DNA of 64,000 bases. It comes from Saprospiraceae bacterium (GTDB lineage Bacteria > Bacteroidota > Bacteroidia > Chitinophagales > Saprospiraceae). The stretch spans positions 246,001-310,000 of the forward strand of contig JAHBTW010000004.1 in NCBI GenBank assembly GCA_019638385.1. Direction: 5' to 3'. Made by a program: the position numbers and the translations under genes. This document shows, piece by piece, positions 26,997-35,978 of this stretch (the first letter of the stretch is position 1; every line of letters begins with the position of its first letter). Under the pieces are notes generated by a model that did not search any database, was not told the origin of the DNA, and worked only from the letters and a program-made list of their open reading frames with translations.

Positions 26997-28214
26997 ATGC
27001 GAAAAGAATGGTCGCTCGGAGAAAAAGATAATAAAGGCATTGCCAAATCCACGGAGTACGCCGTTTTGGTGGGCGTTATTTTGCAAAACCAAACGGAGGA
27101 ATTAGTCAATGAGCATTTGGACGAACTCGAATTTCTGGCCCAAACCGCCGGCGCGGAGTGCGTCAAACGATTTACCCAAAAACTCACGCACCCCGATGCC
27201 CGCACCTTTATCGGCAAAGGCAAACTCGAGGAAATCCGCGAGTACATCGAACTACACGAGAACATCAACATGGTCATCCTTGACGACGACCTCAGCGGCA
27301 AGCAGGTCAACATTCTCGAAGAAACCCTTAAGGTAAAAATCATTGACCGCAGTAGCCTCATTCTCGACATATTTGCCCGGCGCGCCCAAACGGCACAGGC
27401 CAAAACGCAGGTAGAACTGGCTCAGCTTCAATACCTCCTGCCTCGCTTGCGCGGCTTGTGGACACACTTGGAACGCCAACGCGGCGGTATCGGCTTGCGC
27501 GGCCCCGGTGAAAAAGAAATTGAGACCGACCGCCGGATTGTCAAAGACAAAATAGCCCAACTCAAAGAAAGGCTTCAGGTCATTGACCGCCAAAACGCCA
27601 CGCAGCGCAAAACCCGCGGCGAACTCATCCGCGTGGCCTTGGTGGGATACACCAATGTAGGCAAATCCACGCTCATGAACCTGCTCAGCAAGTCGGAGGT
27701 TTTTGCCGAAAACAAGCTCTTTGCTACCTTGGATACTACCGTGCGCAAAGTCGTTTTCGAGGATATGCCTTTCCTGCTCTCCGATACCGTGGGCTTTATT
27801 CGCAAACTGCCCCACCACCTCGTGGAGAGTTTCAAATCCACTTTGGACGAAGTGCGCGAAAGCGACATTCTCCTGCATGTGGTGGACATTGCGCACCCTC
27901 AGCACGAAGACCACATCCGCACCGTGGACGAAACGCTGCGCGACTTGCATGCACAGGACAAGCCAACGCTGTTGGTTTTTAATAAAATTGACCTCTACCG
28001 CGAACTCTATTACGATGCCTTCGTAGATGAAGAAGCCAGAAAGGAAATTGAAGACGGGCTAAAAGGCAATTTGCGGTATCTGTTCGGAAAAGACAACATC
28101 TTTCTTTCGGCGGTCACTAAAGAGGGGATAGACGAATTTCGACAAAAGCTCACCCGGCTTGTCCGCGAACAATATGTGATCCGGTACCCGTACCGGGCCG
28201 CGCAATGGAAGTAA
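26997..28214 (+). CDS. hflX: Ribosome-associated GTPase HflX
   Basis: A 405-residue GTPase. The N-terminal HflX domain (ARTFIGKGKLEEI, NMVILDDDLSG) is followed by the helical linker with the GGIGLRGPGEKEIETDRR signature, then the G domain with G1 GYTNVGKST, the G2 region, G3 DTVGF and G4 NKID. HflX binds and splits stalled or hibernating ribosomes. The start at 26997 is taken from family length. It lies 40 bp after the EnvC-like gene and 3 bp before the peptidase gene, so cotranscription is likely. Confidence 0.95.
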   Translation: MRKEWSLGEKDNKGIAKSTEYAVLVGVILQNQTEELVNEHLDELEFLAQTAGAECVKRFTQKLTHPDARTFIGKGKLEEIREYIELHENINMVILDDDLSGKQVNILEETLKVKIIDRSSLILDIFARRAQTAQAKTQVELAQLQYLLPRLRGLWTHLERQRGGIGLRGPGEKEIETDRRIVKDKIAQLKERLQVIDRQNATQRKTRGELIRVALVGYTNVGKSTLMNLLSKSEVFAENKLFATLDTTVRKVVFEDMPFLLSDTVGFIRKLPHHLVESFKSTLDEVRESDILLHVVDIAHPQHEDHIRTVDETLRDLHAQDKPTLLVFNKIDLYRELYYDAFVDEEARKEIEDGLKGNLRYLFGKDNIFLSAVTKEGIDEFRQKLTRLVREQYVIRYPYRAAQWK

Positions 28215-28217
28215 CCA

Positions 28218-29333
28218 ATGTCATGCTCAATGAATGAAATACTAACCAAATACGCCAGGCTGCTCGTGCATTACTGTATGGAGATAAAACCCGGCGACCG
28301 CCTGTATGTGCGCAGCACCACGCTGGCCGAACCGCTCATCCGCGAGGTATATAGAGCCGCGTTGCAGGCCGGCGCCGCCGTGGATGTGGACATGAGTTTC
28401 CGGGAGCAAAACCGCATCCTCGTCAATGAGGCATCACCCGCAGGGCTGGAGCACGTTTCGCCGCTGTACCGTGCCGCAATGGGCGAGTACGAGGCATTCC
28501 TCAACATCATGGCGCCCTTCAACCTGCGGGAAGATCAAAACCTGGATGCCGACAACAACGCCATTCGCCGAAAGGCGATCCTGCCCATGCAGCAGGACTA
28601 TTTTCGCCGCACCGCCGACCGGGCGCTCAAGCGCAATCTCTGCCTCTTTCCCACCGATGCCGGCGCGCAGGAGGCAGGCATGTCGCTGGAAGAGTATCAG
28701 CATTTCGTATTTGACGCCTGCCGCCTGTACGACGACGACCCCATGGAAAGCTGGCTCGCTGTGCGCCGCGACCAACAGCAGATCGTGGACCTGCTCAACA
28801 GCCGCCAATCTGTTCGATATGTAGGGGAGGGAATAGACATTCGCTTCTCTACCGAGGGCCGCACCTGGATCAACTCCGACGGCCGCACCAATATGCCCTC
28901 GGGCGAAGTGTTCACCTCGCCCGTGGAAGATTCGGTGAACGGAACCGTGCATTTCAGCTACCCTTCCATCTACGGCGGGCACGAAGTGGAAGGCGTGACC
29001 CTGTGGGTGAAAGACGGCTACATTGAAAAGTGGGAAGCCCGGCGTGGTCAGGACCTGCTCGACAGCGTTTTCCAGATTGAAGGAACCCGCCGCTTCGGTG
29101 AGGCCGCTGTGGGGACCAACTACCGCATCAACCGATTCTCCAAGAACATCCTCTTTGATGAAAAAATCGGCGGAACCATACACATGGCCGTTGGGCAATC
29201 GTACCTTCAGACCGGAGGGAAGAACCAATCGGCAGTGCATTGGGATATGATCGCCGACATGAAAAATGGAGGAATGATCTACGCCGACGATGAAAAAATC
29301 TATGAAAACGGGAAATTTCTGTTTTTAGATTGA
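28218..29333 (+). CDS. M29-family aminopeptidase
   Basis: A 371-residue cytoplasmic metallopeptidase of family M29 (thermophilic aminopeptidase type). Recognisable segments are GDRLYVRSTTLAEPLIREVYRAALQAGA near the start, NMPSGEVFTSPVEDSVNG with a metal-binding Glu, and IHMAVGQSY...HWDMIADMK, where His and Asp of HWD are metal ligands. All expected ligand regions are present, so it should be active. Codon 5 (ATG at 28230) is an alternative start. Follows hflX by 3 bp. Confidence 0.92.
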   Translation: MSCSMNEILTKYARLLVHYCMEIKPGDRLYVRSTTLAEPLIREVYRAALQAGAAVDVDMSFREQNRILVNEASPAGLEHVSPLYRAAMGEYEAFLNIMAPFNLREDQNLDADNNAIRRKAILPMQQDYFRRTADRALKRNLCLFPTDAGAQEAGMSLEEYQHFVFDACRLYDDDPMESWLAVRRDQQQIVDLLNSRQSVRYVGEGIDIRFSTEGRTWINSDGRTNMPSGEVFTSPVEDSVNGTVHFSYPSIYGGHEVEGVTLWVKDGYIEKWEARRGQDLLDSVFQIEGTRRFGEAAVGTNYRINRFSKNILFDEKIGGTIHMAVGQSYLQTGGKNQSAVHWDMIADMKNGGMIYADDEKIYENGKFLFLD

Positions 29334-29511
29334 TCTCAATGCCCGGAAAATAGGTTTTTTCAAAGTGAGCGTATATTTTTGCCCGCCTTTGAGCAAAAAC
29401 GTAACGAAAGATTGTACTTTGCGCTTGTAATTATGAAACACGAACGACGGCAACAATGACAATGAATATGTTTCTCCCAAAATCATTAACCAACTCCCAA
29501 ATCCTTTTACC

Positions 29512-30240
29512 GTGAACACTAACGTCGCTTTTTTAGAGTTAAAGTATGGCAACATCTACGGCGGATTCCCAAATTTCTACGCTATCAGCGAAATCGCCCT
29601 TTTGGTTTTTGAAAACGGTTCCAACCGCATCTTTCTCGAAAGTTGGGTAAACCAAGCCAACATTGAGATCGTAAATGTGTATCCCAAAATCAACGAATTG
29701 GGGCACACCATCGGCAGAGCCAAAGAGGTGGTGAACCTGAAAACCCGCCGCCGCAAACCGTACAAAGAGGACTTTCGCTTAGAAGAAATGGATCTCAAGT
29801 ATGCGTTCAAACAACTCCAACCTGCCAAAATGTCTATCAAGAACTTCCTCTTGAAAAATCTCAAGAAGTATCAGTTTCGCGATATTCTTACTTTCGACGG
29901 GCGCAGAGATGTCTTTTTGTGCGAACGCGCCGGGGTCAACTTCAGCCGCTTTAACATCATTGACCTGCAAAAAGTCCTCAACAAAGAGACAGAGTATCTC
30001 TTCTCGCTGAATAAACTTTCGGTAGTCGTCAATTTTGAATTGGACAACTCCTACCTGCGTTCCAACAACCTCGAATATTGGCTGCACCCGATTGCCGCCC
30101 GTCAGATCATTCCCAAGTCGGCTGCTTACGATGCTGCCCGCCTCATGATGGTCTATAACGAGTACACGCAGTTTCACGAGGACTTCATGCGCAAGGGCGC
30201 CCTGCTACTCAATAAAATTCAAAATCTGAAGGAGGAATAG
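29512..30240 (+). CDS. Hypothetical protein, possibly a degenerate exonuclease fold
   Basis: A 242-residue cytoplasmic protein without a confident family. The order of elements recalls DnaQ-type 3'-5' exonucleases: an opening strand VAFLELKYGN where DxE would be expected, a middle TFDGRRDVFLCERAGVNFSRFNIIDLQKV with one Asp, and a late helix KSAAYDAARLMM in the position of HxAxxDA with Lys replacing His. If the comparison holds, the active site is incomplete and the protein may bind rather than cut nucleic acid. The 178-bp gap upstream contains a TATTTTTG-like box near 29382. Confidence 0.6.
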   Translation: MNTNVAFLELKYGNIYGGFPNFYAISEIALLVFENGSNRIFLESWVNQANIEIVNVYPKINELGHTIGRAKEVVNLKTRRRKPYKEDFRLEEMDLKYAFKQLQPAKMSIKNFLLKNLKKYQFRDILTFDGRRDVFLCERAGVNFSRFNIIDLQKVLNKETEYLFSLNKLSVVVNFELDNSYLRSNNLEYWLHPIAARQIIPKSAAYDAARLMMVYNEYTQFHEDFMRKGALLLNKIQNLKEE

Positions 30241-30297
30241 CCCTCCTTCAGATGATTGATTTGCAGCGGTATGATGTGCGCTGCCGCACGAGTATGC

Positions 30298-30387
30298 CTA
30301 TATGTTCGGCTGCGGCGTAATGCGCAGGTACTGTCTTGCCTTTTCGTATCCTTTTGGAAATTTCTTGCCTGCATCTTCGTCCCACAT
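30298..30387 (-). CDS. Candidate 29-residue small protein after metX
   Basis: An ATG 11 bases after the metX stop opens a frame MWDEDAGKKFPKGYEKARQY plus nine residues, ending LRITPQPNI. The composition looks protein-like (charged, amphipathic), and the spacing would suit a cotranscribed micro-ORF. There is no known family, and the rest of the 157-bp gap is otherwise empty. It could equally be a chance frame. Confidence 0.3.
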   Translation of the reverse strand: MWDEDAGKKFPKGYEKARQYLRITPQPNI

Positions 30388-30397
30388 GGCCGGGCCT

Positions 30398-31507
30398 TCA
30401 AAATCCCTCCGTTCCGGGCACGGCTAATTTTCCCGTTTTGGTAAAACCCGGCGATGGTAAAACCGTGTGAGTAGCAACAGGCGATCCAATTTCACCTTCC
30501 AACAATGCCTTTACAGACGGTGCAATTTTGTCATATTCTACCAAAAAGCCATCGTGACCGTACAAGCTGTCAATGTGCGCTATGTGCGCATGAGGAATGT
30601 GCCGGGCCAGAAAAGCCTGCTCTTCCGGCGGGAATAGGATATCGGACTGAATGGCCACGACCAATGTGCGGGCGGTGATCCGCGCCAGCGCATCCTCTAC
30701 CGAACCTCTGCCGCGCCCGACATTGTGCGAATCCATGGCCTTGCTTAGGGCGAGGTAGGTATGCGCATTAAACCGGCGTTGCAGTTTTTGCCCCTGATAC
30801 TGTTGGTAGCTCGCGGCGAGGAAGTCCTCTATTTTGTCGTGAGAACTCTCCGACTGCGTGCGCTGATAGGTATGGTAATGGCGGTACGACAGCATGGCAA
30901 TGGCGCGTGCGGCCTCTAATCCCCGCTTGCCCGCGTCGGGGTGGGGGAGCGCAATGCTGGGATCGGCGAGGATGGCCATGCGTTGCGCCTCGTTGAAGGC
31001 AATGCCCCAGGGCGAGTGCCGGGCATTGGTAGCGAGGAGCGCAAGCTGATCGAACAGTCCCGGATCGGTTGCGGCCCACTCCAGCAATTGTTGCCCGCCC
31101 ATAGAGCCGCCCATGCCGAGTCGGATGCGTTGAATGCCGAGATGCCGCTGTAGCAGTTGATGCGCGCGCACTATATCCTTTACGGTGACGAGCGGAAAAT
31201 CGGCGCCGTAGGGCTTGCCGGTATTCGGGTGGATGCTCGCCGGGCCGGTGCTGCCGTAGCAGGAGCCGATGATGTTGGCGCACACAATGTAGTAGCGTTC
31301 CGGGTCGAGCAGTTGGCCCGGCCCCACCAATCCCGGCCACCAGGCGGCGGCTTCGGAATTGGCGGTGAGCGCATGGGCGATCCACACGATATTGTCTTGT
31401 GCCGGATTGGGCTTGCCGTAAGTGGTGTAGGCAATGTGCAACTCCGGCAGCACGGCCCCGCCCTCCAAAGTAAATGGCGCGGGTATGTGCAACGTCTTGG
31501 TGGTCAT
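30398..31507 (-). CDS. metX: Homoserine O-acetyltransferase MetX
   Basis: A 369-residue alpha/beta-hydrolase that acetylates L-homoserine with acetyl-CoA, the committed step of methionine synthesis by direct sulfhydrylation. The nucleophile elbow is GGSMGG (Ser near residue 145); the catalytic Asp lies in IQSDILFPPEEQ and the His in YGHDGFLVE. NIIGSCYGSTGP is the family signature near residue 80. It is the second gene of the metY-metX operon, 11 bp after metY, and so under the same riboswitch leader. Confidence 0.95.
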   Translation of the reverse strand: MTTKTLHIPAPFTLEGGAVLPELHIAYTTYGKPNPAQDNIVWIAHALTANSEAAAWWPGLVGPGQLLDPERYYIVCANIIGSCYGSTGPASIHPNTGKPYGADFPLVTVKDIVRAHQLLQRHLGIQRIRLGMGGSMGGQQLLEWAATDPGLFDQLALLATNARHSPWGIAFNEAQRMAILADPSIALPHPDAGKRGLEAARAIAMLSYRHYHTYQRTQSESSHDKIEDFLAASYQQYQGQKLQRRFNAHTYLALSKAMDSHNVGRGRGSVEDALARITARTLVVAIQSDILFPPEEQAFLARHIPHAHIAHIDSLYGHDGFLVEYDKIAPSVKALLEGEIGSPVATHTVLPSPGFTKTGKLAVPGTEGF

Positions 31508-31518
31508 AATACTAAATT

Positions 31519-32958
<1,440 letters not shown>

Positions 32959-32983
32959 TCATACAGCTATGCCTGCCGGGCGA

Positions 32984-33091
32984 TTAACAGCAACAACAAC
33001 AACAAGGGGACATCGCACAATGAGCGCGATGAAGGGAAAGAGGCCCCGAATCGGGGAGAGGAGGAAAAGGAGCGTGGAATAAAGAATACAT
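32984..33091 (-). CDS. Leader peptide ending in six consecutive cysteines
   Basis: A 35-codon ORF between the S-box and metY begins MYSLFHAPFPPLP and ends MSPCCCCCC, with the six Cys codons at 33004-32987 (TGT x4, TGC, TGT) immediately before TAA. A run of Cys codons just before the stop is the hallmark of a sulfur-responsive attenuator leader: ribosomes would pause when Cys-tRNA is scarce. Its ATG overlaps the sequence GGTTTTAT, which can pair with the 3' strand of riboswitch P1. Nested starts, for example the ATG of MSPCCCCCC, are possible. Translation is not proven. Confidence 0.6.
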   Translation of the reverse strand: MYSLFHAPFPPLPDSGPLSLHRAHCAMSPCCCCCC

Positions 33092-33100
33092 AAAACCCTT

Positions 33101-33221
33101 GATTTTATAGTTCCGGGTACGCCAATACGGCGCTCCGGCAGGATTTGGCACCTTTTGTCTTTGCGGCAAGGTTGCCAGGGTTTCACAGAGCCTGTTCTCT
33201 CCACCCGTTCTGTATAAAATC
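33101..33221 (-). ncRNA. SAM riboswitch (S-box, SAM-I type)
   Basis: On the minus strand the leader contains GGTGGAGAGAACAGGC, then GAAACCCTGGCAACCTT, then AAGGTGCCAAATCCTGCC, the conserved core of the S-box aptamer in the right order and spacing. P1 is a perfect nine-base pairing of GATTTTATA (33221-33213) with TATAAAATC (33109-33101). A P4-like hairpin CGCC-GTATT-GGCG lies between P3 and P1. It sits upstream of metY-metX, the expected target for feedback by S-adenosylmethionine. A competing pairing of the P1 3' strand with downstream GGTTTTAT suggests part of the expression platform. Confidence 0.93.
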
Positions 33222-33246
33222 TATCCGGCTTTGCGGATGACGGCGG

Positions 33247-33278
33247 CAAAGATAGGGGCATGCAGGCTGAAAAGTCAA
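33247..33278 (-). promoter_or_regulatory. Promoter of the metY-metX leader
   Basis: On the minus strand TTG (33278-33276), 21 bases, then TATCTTTG (33254-33247). Transcription would begin near 33240, about 20 nt before P1 of the riboswitch, so the S-box, the polycysteine ORF and metYX lie on one transcript. Confidence 0.75.
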
Positions 33279-33414
33279 GAGCCGTTTGAAAATCGAGCCT
33301 TAAATTTTTGTTAAACCTACTAGGTTGGTAGGATTTATCGTGCGTTTCCTGTCTGTGAGAGGGCGCAGGAATCTACTCTTGAGGCCTGCGTTGGGGAGGA
33401 TTTCAAAATAACTT

Positions 33415-33443
33415 TTTGCCCTGCGTTATTCTTCCTATTTTTG
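33415..33443 (+). promoter_or_regulatory. Promoter of ftsK
   Basis: TTTG (33415-33418), 17 bases, then TATTTTTG (33436-33443), close to the Bacteroidota consensus. The expected start near 33450 leaves a leader of about 40 nt. The region 33261-33414 holds nothing else obvious except a short CCTAC...GTAGG inverted repeat near 33320. Confidence 0.6.
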
Positions 33444-33489
33444 CCCGTCAAACACACTTTAACACCGTGTTTACGTTAGCGAAAAAGGC

Positions 33490-35937
33490 ATGACAAGCAG
33501 AAAACAAAATAAAAACCAGTTGGCGCTCAAATTGGGAATGAATGACGAACGCGTTCCCAAGTTATTGGGTATAATATGCATGTTCTTAGCGTTTTACCTG
33601 TTCATTGCATTTTTTTCCTACCTGTTTACCTGGGAAACCGATCAGAGCGATGTGCAAAATTTTTCCTGGAGCCTGCTCATGCAAAGCGACATGCCGATGG
33701 CCAACTGGCTGGGTCGCTTGGGCGCTATTGTATCCGATATGTTTTTCTATTGGGGGGTAGGTTTGTCCTCCTTCGGTTTTGTGTATTTGCTCATTATCTA
33801 TGGCCGCGCACTGATACAGCGCACGCCGATGATCCAATTGAACGGGCGGCTGCGCATCACGCTGGTGCTCATGCTGCTGATCTCCGTTTTTCTGGAGTTC
33901 ATTTTCAGTGGCGCCAAGTTTCCCTGGGGCGGCGCATTCGGAGATTTCGTTGCCGGCTGGCTGCAAAGTTTCCTCGGCGTAGTGGGCTTGGGCACCCTTT
34001 TCCTGCTCGTCATCATCGGGGTCATTACCTGGGTGTTCAACCCCAATTACAAGGAAATGACTTTTCGCAGTGCAGTGCAGGGCGTGGTGACTTATTTACA
34101 GGATTTTTTCAGCGGGCGGCTCTACCAGCGGCGGCGTGTTGCTGAGCGAGCTCAACAAGCTGCTGATAATCAAGAGAAAGCAGAAAAGACTACAAAACCG
34201 CTTCGCCCCAGTCTGGAGGAAGACGGCGACGCGCAACTCTCTCTCGAATTGGACAAACGCCTGCGTCCCACCTCTCCCTCACTGGCGCCCGAAGGCGCCG
34301 AACTCGAAATACAACCTTCCGCCAGTTCTGACAGCACCGATTCGCCCGGTCTGGATTCTACCATGCCCCTCAACCAGGCTTCGCAGATACTGGAAGAAAA
34401 TGCCGACCACAGCGAGCCTTACGACCCTACCTTGGAGTTGTCGTCGTACGAAAACCCCGTGCTGTCTCTGCTGGAGGATTATTCTGATCAAAAATTAGAG
34501 GTGGACCGCGCCGAGTTGGAGGCCAACAAAGACCAGATCATCGAGACGCTGCTCAATTACAAAATTGAAATTACCAAAATACGCGCCACCATCGGCCCCA
34601 CCGTCACGCTGTACGAAATTGTACCGGCGCCGGGCGTGCGTATCAGCCGCATCAAAAACTTAGAAGACGACATCGCGCTCAGCTTGTCGGCGCTCGGCAT
34701 TCGCATCATTGCGCCTATTCCCGGTAAGGGTACCATCGGTATTGAAGTGCCCAACCGCAACCAGCAGATCGTGTCTATGAAGGAGGTGCTGCAATCCGAA
34801 AAGTTTCGCCGCGCCAAAATGGACCTGCCCATCGCATTGGGTAAAACCATCTCTAATGATATATTTGTGGCCGACTTAGCCAAGATGCCTCACTTGCTCA
34901 TGGCCGGCGCTACCGGGCAGGGCAAATCGGTGGGTATCAACGCCATCCTCATGTCGTTGCTGTACAAAAAGCACCCCTCTCAGGTGAAGTTGGTGCTCAT
35001 TGATCCCAAAAAAGTGGAGTTGTTCCCGTACAGCAAGCTGGACGCTCACTTCCTGGCGTTCCTGCCGGGGCAGGAGGAGCCTATTGTGACGGAAACTACC
35101 AAAGTGATCCACACGCTCAACTCCCTATGTATAGAGATGGACACCCGTTACAACCTGCTCAAAAAAGCGGGCGCCCGTAATATCCGGGAGTACAACGAAA
35201 AATTTGTGCAGCGTCAGCTCAACCCGCTCAAAGGCCACCATTTCCTGCCTTTTATCGTGTTGGTAATAGATGAATTTGCCGACCTCATCATGACGGCGGG
35301 TAAGGAAATAGAATTGCCCATCGGGCGCTTAGCACAGTTGGCGCGTGCCGTGGGCATTCACCTCATCATCGCCACGCAGCGCCCCTCGGTCAACATCATT
35401 ACCGGCATCATCAAAGCCAACTTCCCGGCGCGCCTCGCTTTCAAAGTGACGGCCAAAGTGGACTCCCGCACCATCCTCGACGCCAGCGGCGCCGATCAAC
35501 TCATCGGGCGGGGCGACATGCTGCTGTCGGTGGGCGGCGACATGGTGCGCATACAGTGCGCCTTCGTGGATACGCCCGAAGTGGAACGCGCCGTAGAGTT
35601 CATCCACCAACAACCCGGCTACGCTGAGCCGTACTACCTGCCCGAATTTCACGGCGACGAAACCGACTCCATCACCGGCTCCGGCGGCCCGGTGAAGTAT
35701 TCCGATCTCGACGAAATGTTTGAAGATGCCGCCCGCCTCATTGTGCAAACCCAGCACGGCTCTACCTCCATGATACAGCGCCGCCTCAAACTCGGCTACA
35801 ACCGTGCCGGTCGCCTCATGGATCAACTCGAATCGGTGGGCATCGTGGGTTCTGCCGACGGCAGCAAGGCCCGCGAAGTGCTCGTGTATGACGAAATGGA
35901 GTTGAACCGCTTTTTGGAGGATTTGAAAAAACGGTAA
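33490..35937 (+). CDS. ftsK: FtsK/SpoIIIE-type DNA translocase
   Basis: An 815-residue division-site DNA pump. Four membrane helices occupy about residues 18-190, then a variable acidic linker (about 215-330). The motor shows an alpha/beta region (NYKIEITKIRATIGPTVTLYEI), Walker A GATGQGKS, the switch LVLIDPKKVELF, Walker B VLVIDEFADLIM and the ATQRPSVNIITG motif. The C-terminal gamma winged helix (DEMFEDAARLIVQTQHGSTSMIQR...) recognises polarity sequences. Length and order fit Bacteroidota FtsK. Single gene with its own promoter. Confidence 0.96.
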   Translation: MTSRKQNKNQLALKLGMNDERVPKLLGIICMFLAFYLFIAFFSYLFTWETDQSDVQNFSWSLLMQSDMPMANWLGRLGAIVSDMFFYWGVGLSSFGFVYLLIIYGRALIQRTPMIQLNGRLRITLVLMLLISVFLEFIFSGAKFPWGGAFGDFVAGWLQSFLGVVGLGTLFLLVIIGVITWVFNPNYKEMTFRSAVQGVVTYLQDFFSGRLYQRRRVAERAQQAADNQEKAEKTTKPLRPSLEEDGDAQLSLELDKRLRPTSPSLAPEGAELEIQPSASSDSTDSPGLDSTMPLNQASQILEENADHSEPYDPTLELSSYENPVLSLLEDYSDQKLEVDRAELEANKDQIIETLLNYKIEITKIRATIGPTVTLYEIVPAPGVRISRIKNLEDDIALSLSALGIRIIAPIPGKGTIGIEVPNRNQQIVSMKEVLQSEKFRRAKMDLPIALGKTISNDIFVADLAKMPHLLMAGATGQGKSVGINAILMSLLYKKHPSQVKLVLIDPKKVELFPYSKLDAHFLAFLPGQEEPIVTETTKVIHTLNSLCIEMDTRYNLLKKAGARNIREYNEKFVQRQLNPLKGHHFLPFIVLVIDEFADLIMTAGKEIELPIGRLAQLARAVGIHLIIATQRPSVNIITGIIKANFPARLAFKVTAKVDSRTILDASGADQLIGRGDMLLSVGGDMVRIQCAFVDTPEVERAVEFIHQQPGYAEPYYLPEFHGDETDSITGSGGPVKYSDLDEMFEDAARLIVQTQHGSTSMIQRRLKLGYNRAGRLMDQLESVGIVGSADGSKAREVLVYDEMELNRFLEDLKKR

Positions 35938-35978
35938 AGGTTTTCCCGACCAATTAACACACGAAAATATTGTTTCCA

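Noticed and set aside
30256..30444. 62-codon plus-strand frame overlapping the 3' end of metX
   Set aside because: Overlaps a certain gene antisense and reads as random hydrophobic/Cys-rich sequence with no start signal.
32959..33261. 100-codon frame covering the whole S-box leader
   Set aside because: It runs through the riboswitch and its first codons lie upstream of the predicted transcription start; the S-box explains the sequence.
33318..33334. CCTAC...GTAGG inverted repeat upstream of ftsK as terminator or operator
   Set aside because: Only five base pairs with no U-tract and no second copy; too weak to call.
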